Of a DNA stretch of 36,785 nucleotides, positions 16,353 to 25,040 are shown in pieces; within the stretch, counting starts at the first letter, position 1; each line of letters starts with the position of its first letter. The position numbers were made by a program, and so were the translations under genes. The stretch covers positions 1 through 36,785 of the forward strand of contig JAIERK010000099.1 in NCBI GenBank assembly GCA_019746975.1, read 5' to 3'. Below the pieces are notes generated by a model, which was not told the origin of the DNA, did no database searches, and saw nothing but the letters and a program-made list of their open reading frames with translations. The DNA comes from Candidatus Obscuribacterales bacterium. GTDB lineage: Bacteria > Cyanobacteriota > Vampirovibrionia > Obscuribacterales > Obscuribacteraceae.

Positions 16353-16958
16353 ATGGTCAAAAGCAGAACCAGACCCAGAGAACTTCTCCTGGATATCTTC
16401 GCTTCCCTCCCCCAGGGGCAGCATATTAGCGCCCAGGAGCTGCGAGATCGTATTATCGAGCAGGGCGGGGAGGTGAGCCTTTCGACCATCTATAGAGCGC
16501 TGGAGCGGCTCTCTGAGCAGGGTGAGATTCGAAGTATCATGAGTGCCAGAGGACAGCTCTGGGAAGCGGTCAGCGGTGAGGAGCATCATGACCACCTCAT
16601 CTGCACTAAGTGCGGGTTGACGATCGAGTTCCATGACGATCTTCTCAGCGGCTTCGGGCAATCAGTGGCTGAGCGCAAGGGCTATGTCTATCAAGAGAGC
16701 CGGTTCGATATCTTTGGTTTTTGCAAGGACTGCAAAGCGAATCTGGACACAACCACGGTCACGCAACTGTTGCAGATGCTCGAGAATTCTATGACCTTCG
16801 TCGATGAGGGGCGTCGAGTCATTGATAGTGCCACTCGTTCCTTGGTCCATGACAAAGACAGGAGTGTCGCATCAGCCATTCAACGAGCGAGAAAGCTTAT
16901 CAGCCAGTCGCTTGATCAGTGCGATAAAGCGCTCGACGTGTTGGAAAACGAGTTGTAG
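16353..16958 (+). CDS. Fur-family metal-dependent regulator (long form)
   Basis: I use ATG 16353 (201 residues, AAGG just upstream); an in-frame TTG at 16317 would extend it by 12. A winged-helix part (residues 1-75) contains SLSTIYRALERLSEQGEI, the recognition helix pattern of Fur proteins. It is followed by EEHHDHLICTKCGLTIEF with the His-rich metal site and the first CxxC, then FGFCKDCKAN, the second CxxC of the structural zinc site. After the usual Fur end about 65 extra residues form a long helix (MLENSMTFVDEGRRVIDSAT onward), longer than typical Fur, Zur or PerR. Candidate Fur boxes occur 200-870 bases downstream. Which metal it senses is not decided by sequence. Confidence 0.88.
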   Translation: MVKSRTRPRELLLDIFASLPQGQHISAQELRDRIIEQGGEVSLSTIYRALERLSEQGEIRSIMSARGQLWEAVSGEEHHDHLICTKCGLTIEFHDDLLSGFGQSVAERKGYVYQESRFDIFGFCKDCKANLDTTTVTQLLQMLENSMTFVDEGRRVIDSATRSLVHDKDRSVASAIQRARKLISQSLDQCDKALDVLENEL

Positions 16959-17160
16959 TGGGATGAGTCATCGCTCCTGTGCCGCTTCTGCTCCTTGATA
17001 GCGAGCCGAGGCTTACAGGTTTTTGGGGTTTTTCTCTGTTGTTACTCGCAAAAGGGATGAGTTTGCGAAAGTACAACCTGGCGCAGTTCTGACCATTCGC
17101 AAATTGCCTGGGTCTGAGAACGCCACAGAGTGGCGTCTTTGCATATCCGAGAACAGGTGT

Positions 17161-17179
17161 GCAAATGAGAATCAATTGC
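17161..17179. promoter_or_regulatory. Fur-box-like site 1
   Basis: GCAAATGAGAATCAATTGC matches 13 of 19 positions of the classical consensus GATAATGATAATCATTATC and has palindromic ends (GCAA/TTGC). Counted by eye. Its target is either the short open frame at 17312 or a transcript I cannot see. Confidence 0.5.
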
Positions 17180-17288
17180 AAATCTATATAACAATTCACC
17201 AGAGTCCAGCCTGACGGCTGTTTCGCTGAAGAATGATGTTTTTACCCGGAAGCGTATTGCGAAATCCGTTATCATTTAGTACTATCTA

Positions 17289-17307
17289 GTTGTTGAGAAT
17301 TAATTGC
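17289..17307. promoter_or_regulatory. Fur-box-like site 2
   Basis: GTTGTTGAGAATTAATTGC matches 11 of 19 consensus positions and shares the core TGAGAATyAATTGC with site 1, 128 bases away. It ends five bases before the ATG at 17312. Confidence 0.4.
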
Positions 17308-17311
17308 GAAT

Positions 17312-17725
17312 ATGGAGCGGTCGGGGCTGTGTGTGCTTCTGGCCGGATTTGATATGGTTCCAGATCGTGGATTTGTGGCAGAACGGTTCTACCGTTGGTT
17401 GAAGGGCTTTCCGGAGCCCAGTATCAAACGATTGACGCGCATCAACAATGCCAGTGCCGATGCCCGGCACGTCATCTTGTCGCTCAGCTTCGCTGTCTAC
17501 GATTGCCGAATTCGAGCACTCAACAACTTGATTGTCAAACTGCTCGTTGCCAGGCTTCGGGCTGAGCGCATCTCCGACAACCGCTCGCTGGAGCGGATTC
17601 AAGCCATTCTCACCGGACTCCATGTGGCGATTGATTGGGCGACCGGCAAGTTAGAACTTTCTGACCATTCTCATTTAGAGCAGCCTAGTTGTAACAAGGT
17701 TTCTAAACCTTTATCTTCCTCCTGA
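17312..17725 (+). CDS. Hypothetical protein, 137 residues
   Basis: I do not recognise it. The frame has protein-like composition in its middle (LSFAVYDCRIRALNNLIVKL and SLERIQAILTGLHVAIDWAT), suggesting a small helical protein. The ATG at 17312 lies right after a Fur-box-like site and lacks a ribosome site; ATG 17354 is another possible start. A competing minus-strand frame overlaps it. It lies between two Fur-type sites, upstream of the PLP-enzyme operon on the same strand. Coding status is uncertain. Confidence 0.35.
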   Translation: MERSGLCVLLAGFDMVPDRGFVAERFYRWLKGFPEPSIKRLTRINNASADARHVILSLSFAVYDCRIRALNNLIVKLLVARLRAERISDNRSLERIQAILTGLHVAIDWATGKLELSDHSHLEQPSCNKVSKPLSSS

Positions 17726-17811
17726 TATCGGTTAACGCGGCAACTGCTGAGGGTTTGTTTGATATGACAACCTTATGTGACAATCTTTATGAAAAACGCG
17801 ATTCGCTTCTT

Positions 17812-17830
17812 GCGAATAGCAATCATTTTC
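17812..17830. promoter_or_regulatory. Fur-box-like site 3, in front of the PLP-enzyme operon
   Basis: GCGAATAGCAATCATTTTC matches 13 of 19 consensus positions, including nine of ten in the right half (AATCATTTTC). It lies about 105 bases upstream of the first operon gene. An inverted repeat ATTCGC-TTCTT-GCGAAT (17801-17817) partly overlaps it. The placement fits an operator that keeps the operon off when metal is plentiful. Confidence 0.55.
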
Positions 17831-17935
17831 ATGATACCTTTCCGATTGGATATGCATCCAACATCGTATGAGCTCAAAGAACCGTTGAAATACGGGGCTT
17901 GAATCTCCATTCCCGAACCGACAAGGAAGAGATAA

Positions 17936-19426
17936 ATGGTAACGAGTATCGATAAAGACGCTACAGCTAACCAAGCCAGGACCGCCAACCAGGCGTTGCG
18001 CTTGACTCCTAAGGTGCACGCTGTCATTCGGCAGTACCTCGCCGATCCAGCTAGGCTGCAAGAGCTCGTGCGTGCACTCGGCAGCCCGCTCAATCTGCTC
18101 TTTCCAGAGTTAGTGCGTGACAATGTCGAAGAATTCAATGGCGTTTTTCAAAGGCATGGATTGCGTGGTCGTGTATTCTTCGCACATAAGACGAACTCTT
18201 CCGATTCTCTGGTACGGCAGCTCGCTCATGAGAACGCAAGTCTGGATGTGTCGTCGCTCAATGAGCTCCGGCACGGACTCTCGTCGGGCTTCGTCGGTGA
18301 TCGCATTGAAGCGACCGGTCCGAAGAATCGCGAATTTCTGACACTCGCCTTGCAACACGGCATAACGATTAGCATCGACAGTCTCTGGGAGCTTCGTCAA
18401 GTTCTTGATCTGAGACAGTTCCTCTCTTTGAAGAAACCAACCAAGATTCTGGTTCGGCTATCCGGATTTCATGCCGATCACTCTAGATTTTTGAATAAGG
18501 GCAGCCGCTTTGGTATCACTGTTGGTGAATTGCCGCAGGCCTTCGACATCATCGAAGATGCTGAGGATCAGCTGGATTTCATGGGCTTCTCCTTCCATCT
18601 CGACACTGTGAGCATTACAGAACGAGCTGTCGCCATTGAAAACTGCATCGAGCTTTACGAGGAAGCGCTCGCTCGAGGTTTCGAGCCGCGAGTTCTCTGC
18701 ATTGGTGGCGGTTTTAAGGTCAACTATCTCGAGAGTGAAGATGAGTGGAATGAGTACACCAGCGAATTGAAGGAATCGGTTCTGGGCACCGGCCAGTCTA
18801 TGACCTGGCAAGGTAATTCATTCGGCATGTTCGCTGAGAAGGGCAAGTTGCGCGGCAACTTCAATAGCTACAACTATTACGATGACAAGTCTGGTCCGGA
18901 TTTTCTCGATGAAATTCTGTCCCACCAATTTCCCAACCTGGCTGATAAGACGGCAGCTTCGCTGCTTCGCGACAACATGATTGAACTCTGGGTCGAGCCG
19001 GGCCGATCGCTCGTAACGCAGACTGGTATCACAGTTGCTTCGGTCAACAACTTGCGTCCATCGAGCACTGGAGACCAACTCGTCAATCTCAATATGAAGA
19101 GGCAGGACGTTACCTTCCTCGACCAGGAAATTTTTGTTGACCCGATTGTGCTGAATCAGAATCCATCCGATTCCGCGCCGGGCAACTTCGGTGTGTATTT
19201 TGCCGGCAATCTGTGTTTGGAAAGTGATTTGGTATATCGCCATAAGACTTTCCTGGCGCAGCTTCCAGAGCCCGGTGATCTCGTTGTTTTTGTCAATACA
19301 TCCGGTTACTTCATGGACTTCAGTGCAACCAACTCCATGATGGAACCAATCGCCCGAAAAGTAGCGGTGAAACAACGCAATAACAGGTTTGAGTGGGTGC
19401 TCGACGAGCAGTTCTCGATCCTGTAA
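17936..19426 (+). CDS. Y4yA-type PLP-dependent decarboxylase (alanine-racemase fold)
   Basis: A 496-residue fold-type III PLP enzyme with AAGGAAGAG before the ATG. The lysine that binds PLP is K85 in FFAHKTNS; the phosphate loop is IGGGF (256-260); EPGR (354-357) and NLCLES (425-430) are the other active-site motifs of diaminopimelate/ornithine-type decarboxylases. The opening LRLTPKVHAVIRQYL and the segment RVFFAHK resemble the Y4yA group first named from a Rhizobium symbiotic plasmid (family recollection). Residues about 280-345 form an insertion beyond ordinary LysA. The related SbnH decarboxylates a siderophore intermediate in staphyloferrin B synthesis; a similar role is inferred. First gene of the operon behind Fur-box-like site 3; 66 bases to the next gene. 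Confidence 0.85.
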   Translation: MVTSIDKDATANQARTANQALRLTPKVHAVIRQYLADPARLQELVRALGSPLNLLFPELVRDNVEEFNGVFQRHGLRGRVFFAHKTNSSDSLVRQLAHENASLDVSSLNELRHGLSSGFVGDRIEATGPKNREFLTLALQHGITISIDSLWELRQVLDLRQFLSLKKPTKILVRLSGFHADHSRFLNKGSRFGITVGELPQAFDIIEDAEDQLDFMGFSFHLDTVSITERAVAIENCIELYEEALARGFEPRVLCIGGGFKVNYLESEDEWNEYTSELKESVLGTGQSMTWQGNSFGMFAEKGKLRGNFNSYNYYDDKSGPDFLDEILSHQFPNLADKTAASLLRDNMIELWVEPGRSLVTQTGITVASVNNLRPSSTGDQLVNLNMKRQDVTFLDQEIFVDPIVLNQNPSDSAPGNFGVYFAGNLCLESDLVYRHKTFLAQLPEPGDLVVFVNTSGYFMDFSATNSMMEPIARKVAVKQRNNRFEWVLDEQFSIL

Positions 19427-19493
19427 GCCGATTCGCAGGTTTTACTGATCCCGACAGTTTCAATAGTTGATCGCAAAAACATACGGAGGCGCT

Positions 19494-20843
19494 ATGTTAG
19501 TCAGACACATTACAGAGCTCATTGGAAACACCCCGCTTTTCGAAATCAGTCCCGAACTTCACGGTCTGAAAAACATCGATCTGTACGCGAAACTTGAGTT
19601 ACTCAATCCGTTCGGTTCTGTCAAAGACAAGAGTGGATGGAACGTTCTCAGTGAAGACATCGAGCAAATCGCTCGCGAAGGAAAGACCGTAATCGAGTCG
19701 TCGAGCGGCAATATGGCAAAGGCGATGCAGCTTATCTGCTCGATCAATGGTGTCGAATTCAAGATCGTTACCAACAGAATCAAGGTTAGAGAGGTCAAGC
19801 AGATTCTCCAACTTCTCGGCGCTCAGCTAGATGAACTGCCGGGCTTGTCAGAATGTCCGGATCCCACCGACCCTAATGATCCGATTACCTTTATCGAGCA
19901 GCAGATGGCGAGAGAGCCAGGAAAGTATTTCCATACTTCTCAGTACACTAATGAGAAGAACATTCATGCTCACTACAATACGACTGGAACAGAAATCTTC
20001 AACGACATCGGTGCCATCGACTATTTTATCGGCGGATTGGGCACGACTGGCTCCACCCGTGGTGCCGGAACTCTGCTGAAAGAGAAAAATCCGGATATGA
20101 AGAATATCGGCGTCATCGCTGCTAAAGGTCACCTGTTGCCGGGAATTCGTAATCAGGATGAAATGTATGAGGTCGGTCTGTTCAGAAAAGATTTCTACGA
20201 CGATATCATCGTTGTCGATACGGACGAATCGCTTGACGCGATGCTTTTGATGATCCGTAAGTGTGGAATTCTGGCTGGCCCTACGGGCGGTGGAAGCCTT
20301 GCGGCCGCGCTCAAGTATCTCAGTAAGATCGATGCTCAACTGACCGAGCGTAAGAAAGCAGCATTTATTGTTTGCGATCGTGTCGAGTGGTATCTCTCGT
20401 ACCTGCAAAAGGCAAGACCGTCACTGTTCGCTCTTGCTGAGAAGGAAGATTCGATTCGCAAGGTTTCTCCCGAGCGCCAGGAAAAGGCCCCTCAGGTAAC
20501 GGGCGCAGAAGCGCTTCGTTGGATCGAATCGAAAGAACCATTAGTGGTAGTCGATATGCGTGGTGCGTTGGCGTTCAAAGCATCGCGTATCCCTGGTTCT
20601 ATAAATATTCCGACTGACGCGCTCGATGAAATTACTGACGCTGGAGTGCCGTTCTCCAACGGACAGAAAGTTCTCTTCGTCTGCCCAACAGGCGATCAAT
20701 CGAAGCGATTTGCGGCCTTCTACTCTGAGAAGGGCGTTGATTGTGCAAGCCTGGTAGGCGGATTTGTTGCCTGGCGCGACGCTTCCATGCCTACTGAAAA
20801 GTCGGCAAAGAAAGCGCGCGAATTGGCCGGCGCTACTCGTTAG
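19494..20843 (+). CDS. SbnA/cysteine-synthase-like PLP enzyme fused to a rhodanese domain
   Basis: A CGGAGG ribosome site selects ATG 19494, giving 449 residues. Residues 1-320 form a fold-type II PLP domain: the PLP lysine is K44 in NPFGSVKDK, the substrate loop is ESSSGNM (68-74), and GTTGST (183-188) holds the phosphate. The segment SQYTNEKNIHAHYNTTGTEI is closer to SbnA (which uses O-phosphoserine to build diaminopropionate precursors) than to housekeeping CysK, judged by eye. Residues about 337-432 form a rhodanese domain with the catalytic loop VCPTGDQSK, active Cys397, and DMRGALAF and HIPG-like RIPGSINIP. The fusion suggests transfer of persulfide sulfur to the beta-replacement product, or sulfide scavenging. 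Second gene of the operon, 48 bases before the next. Confidence 0.85.
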   Translation: MLVRHITELIGNTPLFEISPELHGLKNIDLYAKLELLNPFGSVKDKSGWNVLSEDIEQIAREGKTVIESSSGNMAKAMQLICSINGVEFKIVTNRIKVREVKQILQLLGAQLDELPGLSECPDPTDPNDPITFIEQQMAREPGKYFHTSQYTNEKNIHAHYNTTGTEIFNDIGAIDYFIGGLGTTGSTRGAGTLLKEKNPDMKNIGVIAAKGHLLPGIRNQDEMYEVGLFRKDFYDDIIVVDTDESLDAMLLMIRKCGILAGPTGGGSLAAALKYLSKIDAQLTERKKAAFIVCDRVEWYLSYLQKARPSLFALAEKEDSIRKVSPERQEKAPQVTGAEALRWIESKEPLVVVDMRGALAFKASRIPGSINIPTDALDEITDAGVPFSNGQKVLFVCPTGDQSKRFAAFYSEKGVDCASLVGGFVAWRDASMPTEKSAKKARELAGATR

Positions 20844-20891
20844 TTTTTTGATCACGGTTATTGAGCTCGGATGGAGGATAGGCAATAGTCT

Positions 20892-22166
20892 ATGACATCA
20901 GCTGTAGTGGCACCTTTGCTGGTTTGCGCGGTGCCGACCGAAACTGAGCGTATTGATGTTACGGCCGTCCGGGCTCTATTTCCGATTTTTCAAAAACGAT
21001 CGAGTTACCTGTTTTTTGACAACGCGTCGACCACACAGAAGCCTGCTTCTGTCGTCGAATCGATTCAAGATTACTACGGTGTTAACTGTAGTAATGCCGG
21101 TAGGTCGTCCTACAGGCTGTCTTCGCAAGCGGCGCTCGGCATTGAGAACAGCAGACGTAAGGTTGCAGAGTTGATCAATGCCAGACCGGAAGATCTGGTG
21201 TTTACGAGTGGTGCCACCGAGAGCCTGAATACTGTCGCGCTCGCCTGGGGGTTGAACAATCTCGGCGATGGCGATCAGGTCATGGTTTGCTTTCAGGATC
21301 ATAAGTCCGCAGTATTGCCCTGGCTCAACCTGCAGCGCATACTGCGGGGCTTGGGCAAGTCAATAGAGATAGTTCCTTTTGAGATACATGATGTCGGCGA
21401 CTATGATCTTCGAACGATCCGCGAAGGCGTATCTGGAAGAACCAGGCTGATAGCCATGTCACACATTCACCATGTCTATGGAATGGACATGGAAGTAAAA
21501 GACATTCGAGAAATAGTTGGTCCAGACGTTGCCATCTCCCTTGACGCCAGTCAGAGTGTGGGGCACATTCCTGTCGATACGAAGGCGTTGGATGTGGACT
21601 TCCTTTCCTTCTCCGGACACAAAATGTTCGCCGGCAACGGTACTGGTGTTCTGTGGGTCAACGAGCGTCGGCAGAAGGAGATCGCTCCTGTTAAAGTCGG
21701 CGGAATGGGCATTAATCTCGAATCCACTCCATGGCAGACAGGTGAGCTCAGAGAGCTTCTGGAGGCTGGGACTCCAAATATTGCTTCGATACTTTCAATG
21801 GCTCCGGCGGCTCAATTCATTCTGGATACAGGTGTGGAGCGCATTGCATCACATCTCTCCGGGCTTACCCGATATCTCTACGACAAGCTGAAGGATCTTC
21901 CCGGCATCGAGTTCGGTCCGGGACCGGGTCGATGTGGTTGTCCTGGTGGTTATGGCATCATCTCCTTCCGTGTGGAGGAGATATCGGTGTCGGATCTTGG
22001 ATTCTTGCTGGACAGCGAAGACATTCTGGTTAGAACCGGCGATCACTGCGTGAGTAAGGCTAACTCTGAAGATCAGTACGTTCGTGTCAGTTTGCAGATC
22101 TACAACACTGAAGCAGAGATAGACACCTTTGTGGATGTGCTCAACGAGAATTTGTTCGAGGGATAA
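20892..22166 (+). CDS. SufS/CsdA-like class V PLP enzyme (cysteine desulfurase type)
   Basis: A 424-residue protein. After about 20 extra residues the family signature YLFFDNASTTQKP appears. PLP contacts are H137 (QDHKSA), D218 (SLDASQS) and the Schiff-base K244 in FSGHKMFAGNGTG. The loop RTGDHCVS contains Cys386 at the position of the SufS persulfide cysteine (RTGHHC in SufS), so desulfurase or selenocysteine-lyase chemistry is plausible. No SufE or SufU partner and no other suf gene is in the window. Its neighbour carries a rhodanese domain, which could receive the persulfide. A GGAGG lies about 14 bases before the ATG, farther than usual. Third gene of the operon, four bases before the next. 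Confidence 0.85.
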   Translation: MTSAVVAPLLVCAVPTETERIDVTAVRALFPIFQKRSSYLFFDNASTTQKPASVVESIQDYYGVNCSNAGRSSYRLSSQAALGIENSRRKVAELINARPEDLVFTSGATESLNTVALAWGLNNLGDGDQVMVCFQDHKSAVLPWLNLQRILRGLGKSIEIVPFEIHDVGDYDLRTIREGVSGRTRLIAMSHIHHVYGMDMEVKDIREIVGPDVAISLDASQSVGHIPVDTKALDVDFLSFSGHKMFAGNGTGVLWVNERRQKEIAPVKVGGMGINLESTPWQTGELRELLEAGTPNIASILSMAPAAQFILDTGVERIASHLSGLTRYLYDKLKDLPGIEFGPGPGRCGCPGGYGIISFRVEEISVSDLGFLLDSEDILVRTGDHCVSKANSEDQYVRVSLQIYNTEAEIDTFVDVLNENLFEG

Positions 22167-22170
22167 ACAG

Positions 22171-23712
22171 ATGAGAGTCGGTATCATTGGTGGTGGTCAT
22201 AACGGACTGACGTTGGCTTCGTATCTCGCGAAAGAGGGTTTCGAAGTCTCGGTCTTCGAGCGACGGGACAGAGTCGGCGGACTTTGTGTCAACGAAGAGA
22301 TCTTTCCGGGGCACACTGTTTCTGTAGCGGCTACTTATTTTGGTATGTTCCGTCGACGTATTATCGAAGACTTGCGTCTTGATAGTTTCGGATTGGAGCC
22401 TTACTTGACCGATCCCGCTGAGATTGTCCTTCTTCCCGACAGTAATTTCGTCTTTACTCCTCGTGATGGCTCGGAAGGTAAGATTAGCGCCGGTGATCTC
22501 ACCGATGAGGACCTGGATGGTTGGAAGCGCTTCTGGGGCGACATGGGAAAGGCGGCAGCGCTTGTAAGTCCGCTTTATTTCGAGACGTCCACCACGCAAG
22601 CAGAGGTGATCAAACTTCTTTCCGACAACGGCTTGTCGGCAATAGCCGAGCGAATCTTCTCCCATAGTCTTTTTGATGTTTTCGATACGTATTGTTCTAA
22701 CCCTTATCTGAAAGCCGCTGCGGCAACTTGTACCCCAGGCTTTGCCTCCAACCCCGGCAGCGTGTATGGCTGCATCCACCACGGCACAGCGGAAACGTGC
22801 GGTGTCCACGGTGCGTGGGGGCAAGTGCGTGGCGGGATGGGTATGGTCAGTGCTTCATTGGCACGCTGCGCAGAGGCGCATGGAGCCAAAATCTATCTAT
22901 CGACTCCGGTCGAAAGCATAGTGGTTGAACGCGGAAGGGCTGTCGGAGTGAAGCTGGTAGACGGCAAGAATTTGGCTTTCGACGTTGTTGTCTCCGGTCT
23001 GGACCCGGTGACGACACTATCGCGCCTCTTATCGGCAGAAGAGATTCCTTCGGAGATCAAGTCTCATCTCGAACGACCGGTTACGAATGTTTCTGCGGGC
23101 AAGGTTCATCTCAAACTGAAGCGCCTGCCGGCTTTCACTGCGCTGGATGCTCTTTCTCATAACTATGCCGGGATAATAGTGGTAGCGCCACCAGTAGCAA
23201 ATGTTGTTGCGGATGCTAAGTCAGTGGAGTGTGGCGAGATGCCGTCGCGGCTGATGATGACCATGGCATTTCCCACAGTTACCGATGATACGGTAGCGCC
23301 GCCTGGTCAGCACCACATGAATATCGACATTCACTGTTTACCGGTGCTCAATGGTAGTGAACCCTGGAATGAGAAAAACAAAGTCAAGATTCTGGAAGCC
23401 GTTGTAGCGAATCTCAAACCACATTCTCCTGATATCGACGAGGTAATCGAAGATTCCTACATTGTTGCTCCCGGGGATTTGCAAACGGACTTTGGCGTGT
23501 CGACCGCAATGTGTTGGCACTTGCCGATGAACTCCGAGTACTTCTTCGAGAAGCGTAATCTGCCAGGTGTGGAGCCTTACGGCAGTCATATCGAGAATTT
23601 GCTTTTGTGCGGTGCCGGTACCTATGGTGGTGGCAACGTCACGGGTATAGCCGGGCTCAATTGCGCGACGCGCGTGAAAGCGTTGTTTCCCAGCGCCGTC
23701 GGCGCCTGCTAA
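22171..23712 (+). CDS. FAD-dependent oxidoreductase, phytoene-desaturase/PYROXD2-like
   Basis: ATG 22171 is preceded by GAGGG and lies four bases after the previous stop; an earlier in-frame ATG would overlap that gene. The 513-residue protein opens with the dinucleotide motif MRVGIIGGGHNGLTLASYLA and the ribose-binding FERRDRVGGLC. Near the C-terminus, LLLCGAGTYGGGNVTGIAGL is the second FAD-contact motif of the phytoene dehydrogenase superfamily. Such enzymes oxidise C-C or C-N bonds. In this cluster it may desaturate or oxidise an amino-acid-derived intermediate; the substrate is unknown. It sits 24 bases before the acetyltransferase gene. Confidence 0.85.
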   Translation: MRVGIIGGGHNGLTLASYLAKEGFEVSVFERRDRVGGLCVNEEIFPGHTVSVAATYFGMFRRRIIEDLRLDSFGLEPYLTDPAEIVLLPDSNFVFTPRDGSEGKISAGDLTDEDLDGWKRFWGDMGKAAALVSPLYFETSTTQAEVIKLLSDNGLSAIAERIFSHSLFDVFDTYCSNPYLKAAAATCTPGFASNPGSVYGCIHHGTAETCGVHGAWGQVRGGMGMVSASLARCAEAHGAKIYLSTPVESIVVERGRAVGVKLVDGKNLAFDVVVSGLDPVTTLSRLLSAEEIPSEIKSHLERPVTNVSAGKVHLKLKRLPAFTALDALSHNYAGIIVVAPPVANVVADAKSVECGEMPSRLMMTMAFPTVTDDTVAPPGQHHMNIDIHCLPVLNGSEPWNEKNKVKILEAVVANLKPHSPDIDEVIEDSYIVAPGDLQTDFGVSTAMCWHLPMNSEYFFEKRNLPGVEPYGSHIENLLLCGAGTYGGGNVTGIAGLNCATRVKALFPSAVGAC

Positions 23713-23736
23713 AGACTGCAACATAGAGGGAGAAAG

Positions 23737-25014
23737 ATGACTACGACGGTTGCTAGAACAGAGATAACGAAAGAGAAAGTCCGCTCGTTACTTTCCGTGG
23801 TCGAGTTGACTGAAGTGACGCGCGACAAAGCGGTCAAAGTAGCCGCTATGTTTGAAGCGGCACTCGGTCCGAAAGGCGTTCAGTCGCCGGGATACGAAGC
23901 CTATCCTGACCCTTCGCTGTATACGGCGGACGGTATCGTCGAGACAGTGGAGAGTCCCTATCGGCGGCTTTTTATTGCCGAGTTGGAAGGTGTCGTTCTT
24001 GGTGGCATAATCGGAGACGCTCTCCATGAATATGCAGTCGAGTTCAACTGTATGGCTGTCGATCGGCGCTACCGTGGATTCGGCATCGGCAGTGCGCTGG
24101 TGGAAGGCGCGAAGCGCGTTATCGATAACGCTTTCTTCGTGTCCAATGTGACTGAATTGGTTACGCACAATCTTGCTTCGCAGACGGCGCACATCAAGCA
24201 CGGTTACAAGCGGTTCCTGGGATTTGGTTACAGTCATTATCCGCATGTGTTCTTCCCGGATCACCCTGAATCGGTCGTTTGGGCCGGTCAACTGCAAGGT
24301 CGGTTGGTGCGGGAGCTAGAGAATTTGCGTGGGCGAATTGGTCGACTGGACAATCTGTCGGATGATGAAATTGTGGATCTGATAGCTTGTCAATCCAGGC
24401 AAGTTGTCGGCAAGGCATCTATTGGGGAAAAACAGATTGCGACTGAACTTGTGAAGGCGCGATTTGTTTTCTTGCCTCAACGATATGTAGATCTCGGTCG
24501 TGACATTTTGAAGCAGTACAGCGATCATCTCGACTATCGCATCAATGAAGAGATTAAGTCGGAAACATGCTCTGAAAGTCGCTTTCACGTTGACTTCAAG
24601 CCGGACTATGCCCATACGTACATGGACTTTGATTCAGGTTTCGACCTCGATGAGCGCAAGAATGAATTGACTGCCGAATTAGAGCGAATCAAAACCAGTC
24701 CGGGCAAGCGCTTCATTAAGGCAAATATAAAAGCCAATCACCCGTCGGCTGTGAATATTGCTGAGTTTCTTCAATCTCAAGGATTTGTGTTTCACAGCAT
24801 TCTTCCGTTGTATCAATACGAGAAAAGTGAATGTGGTGGAAAACACAAATTTCATGATCTGCTTGGTATGCAGTGGATCGCACAAGATGCAATCTCGAAG
24901 AACCCCCTGCCGGGCGAGACTGGTAGCGTCATAAAGGTATATGGCTATCCCGCGAATCTTACCGGCAACATTATTGGTCTAATTGCCAACGAATTGTACG
25001 GTGCGGCGAAGTAA
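23737..25014 (+). CDS. Large GNAT-family N-acyltransferase-like protein
   Basis: A 425-residue protein with GAGGGAG before the ATG. The first 160 residues contain a GNAT domain: RLFIAELEGVVLGGIIGD, then the acetyl-CoA motif AVDRRYRGFGIGSALVEGAK (R-x-x-G-x-G). The C-terminal part (about 315-425, HPSAVNIAEFLQSQGFVFHS) looks like a second, degenerate GNAT-like fold, with a helical linker between. It probably acylates an amino group of the pathway product. It is the last gene of the five-gene operon and is followed by a hairpin terminator. Confidence 0.75.
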   Translation: MTTTVARTEITKEKVRSLLSVVELTEVTRDKAVKVAAMFEAALGPKGVQSPGYEAYPDPSLYTADGIVETVESPYRRLFIAELEGVVLGGIIGDALHEYAVEFNCMAVDRRYRGFGIGSALVEGAKRVIDNAFFVSNVTELVTHNLASQTAHIKHGYKRFLGFGYSHYPHVFFPDHPESVVWAGQLQGRLVRELENLRGRIGRLDNLSDDEIVDLIACQSRQVVGKASIGEKQIATELVKARFVFLPQRYVDLGRDILKQYSDHLDYRINEEIKSETCSESRFHVDFKPDYAHTYMDFDSGFDLDERKNELTAELERIKTSPGKRFIKANIKANHPSAVNIAEFLQSQGFVFHSILPLYQYEKSECGGKHKFHDLLGMQWIAQDAISKNPLPGETGSVIKVYGYPANLTGNIIGLIANELYGAAK

Positions 25015-25040
25015 ATCGAAACGCGCACAGCAAAAGGTTT

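Larger units (their letters stand above)
16959..17311. other. Regulatory gap downstream of the long Fur gene
   Basis: About 350 bases without a convincing gene. It carries two related sites (17161-17179 and 17289-17307) that share TGAGAAT, then AATTGC, and match the Fur-box consensus. No clear terminator for the regulator gene was seen. Confidence 0.45.
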
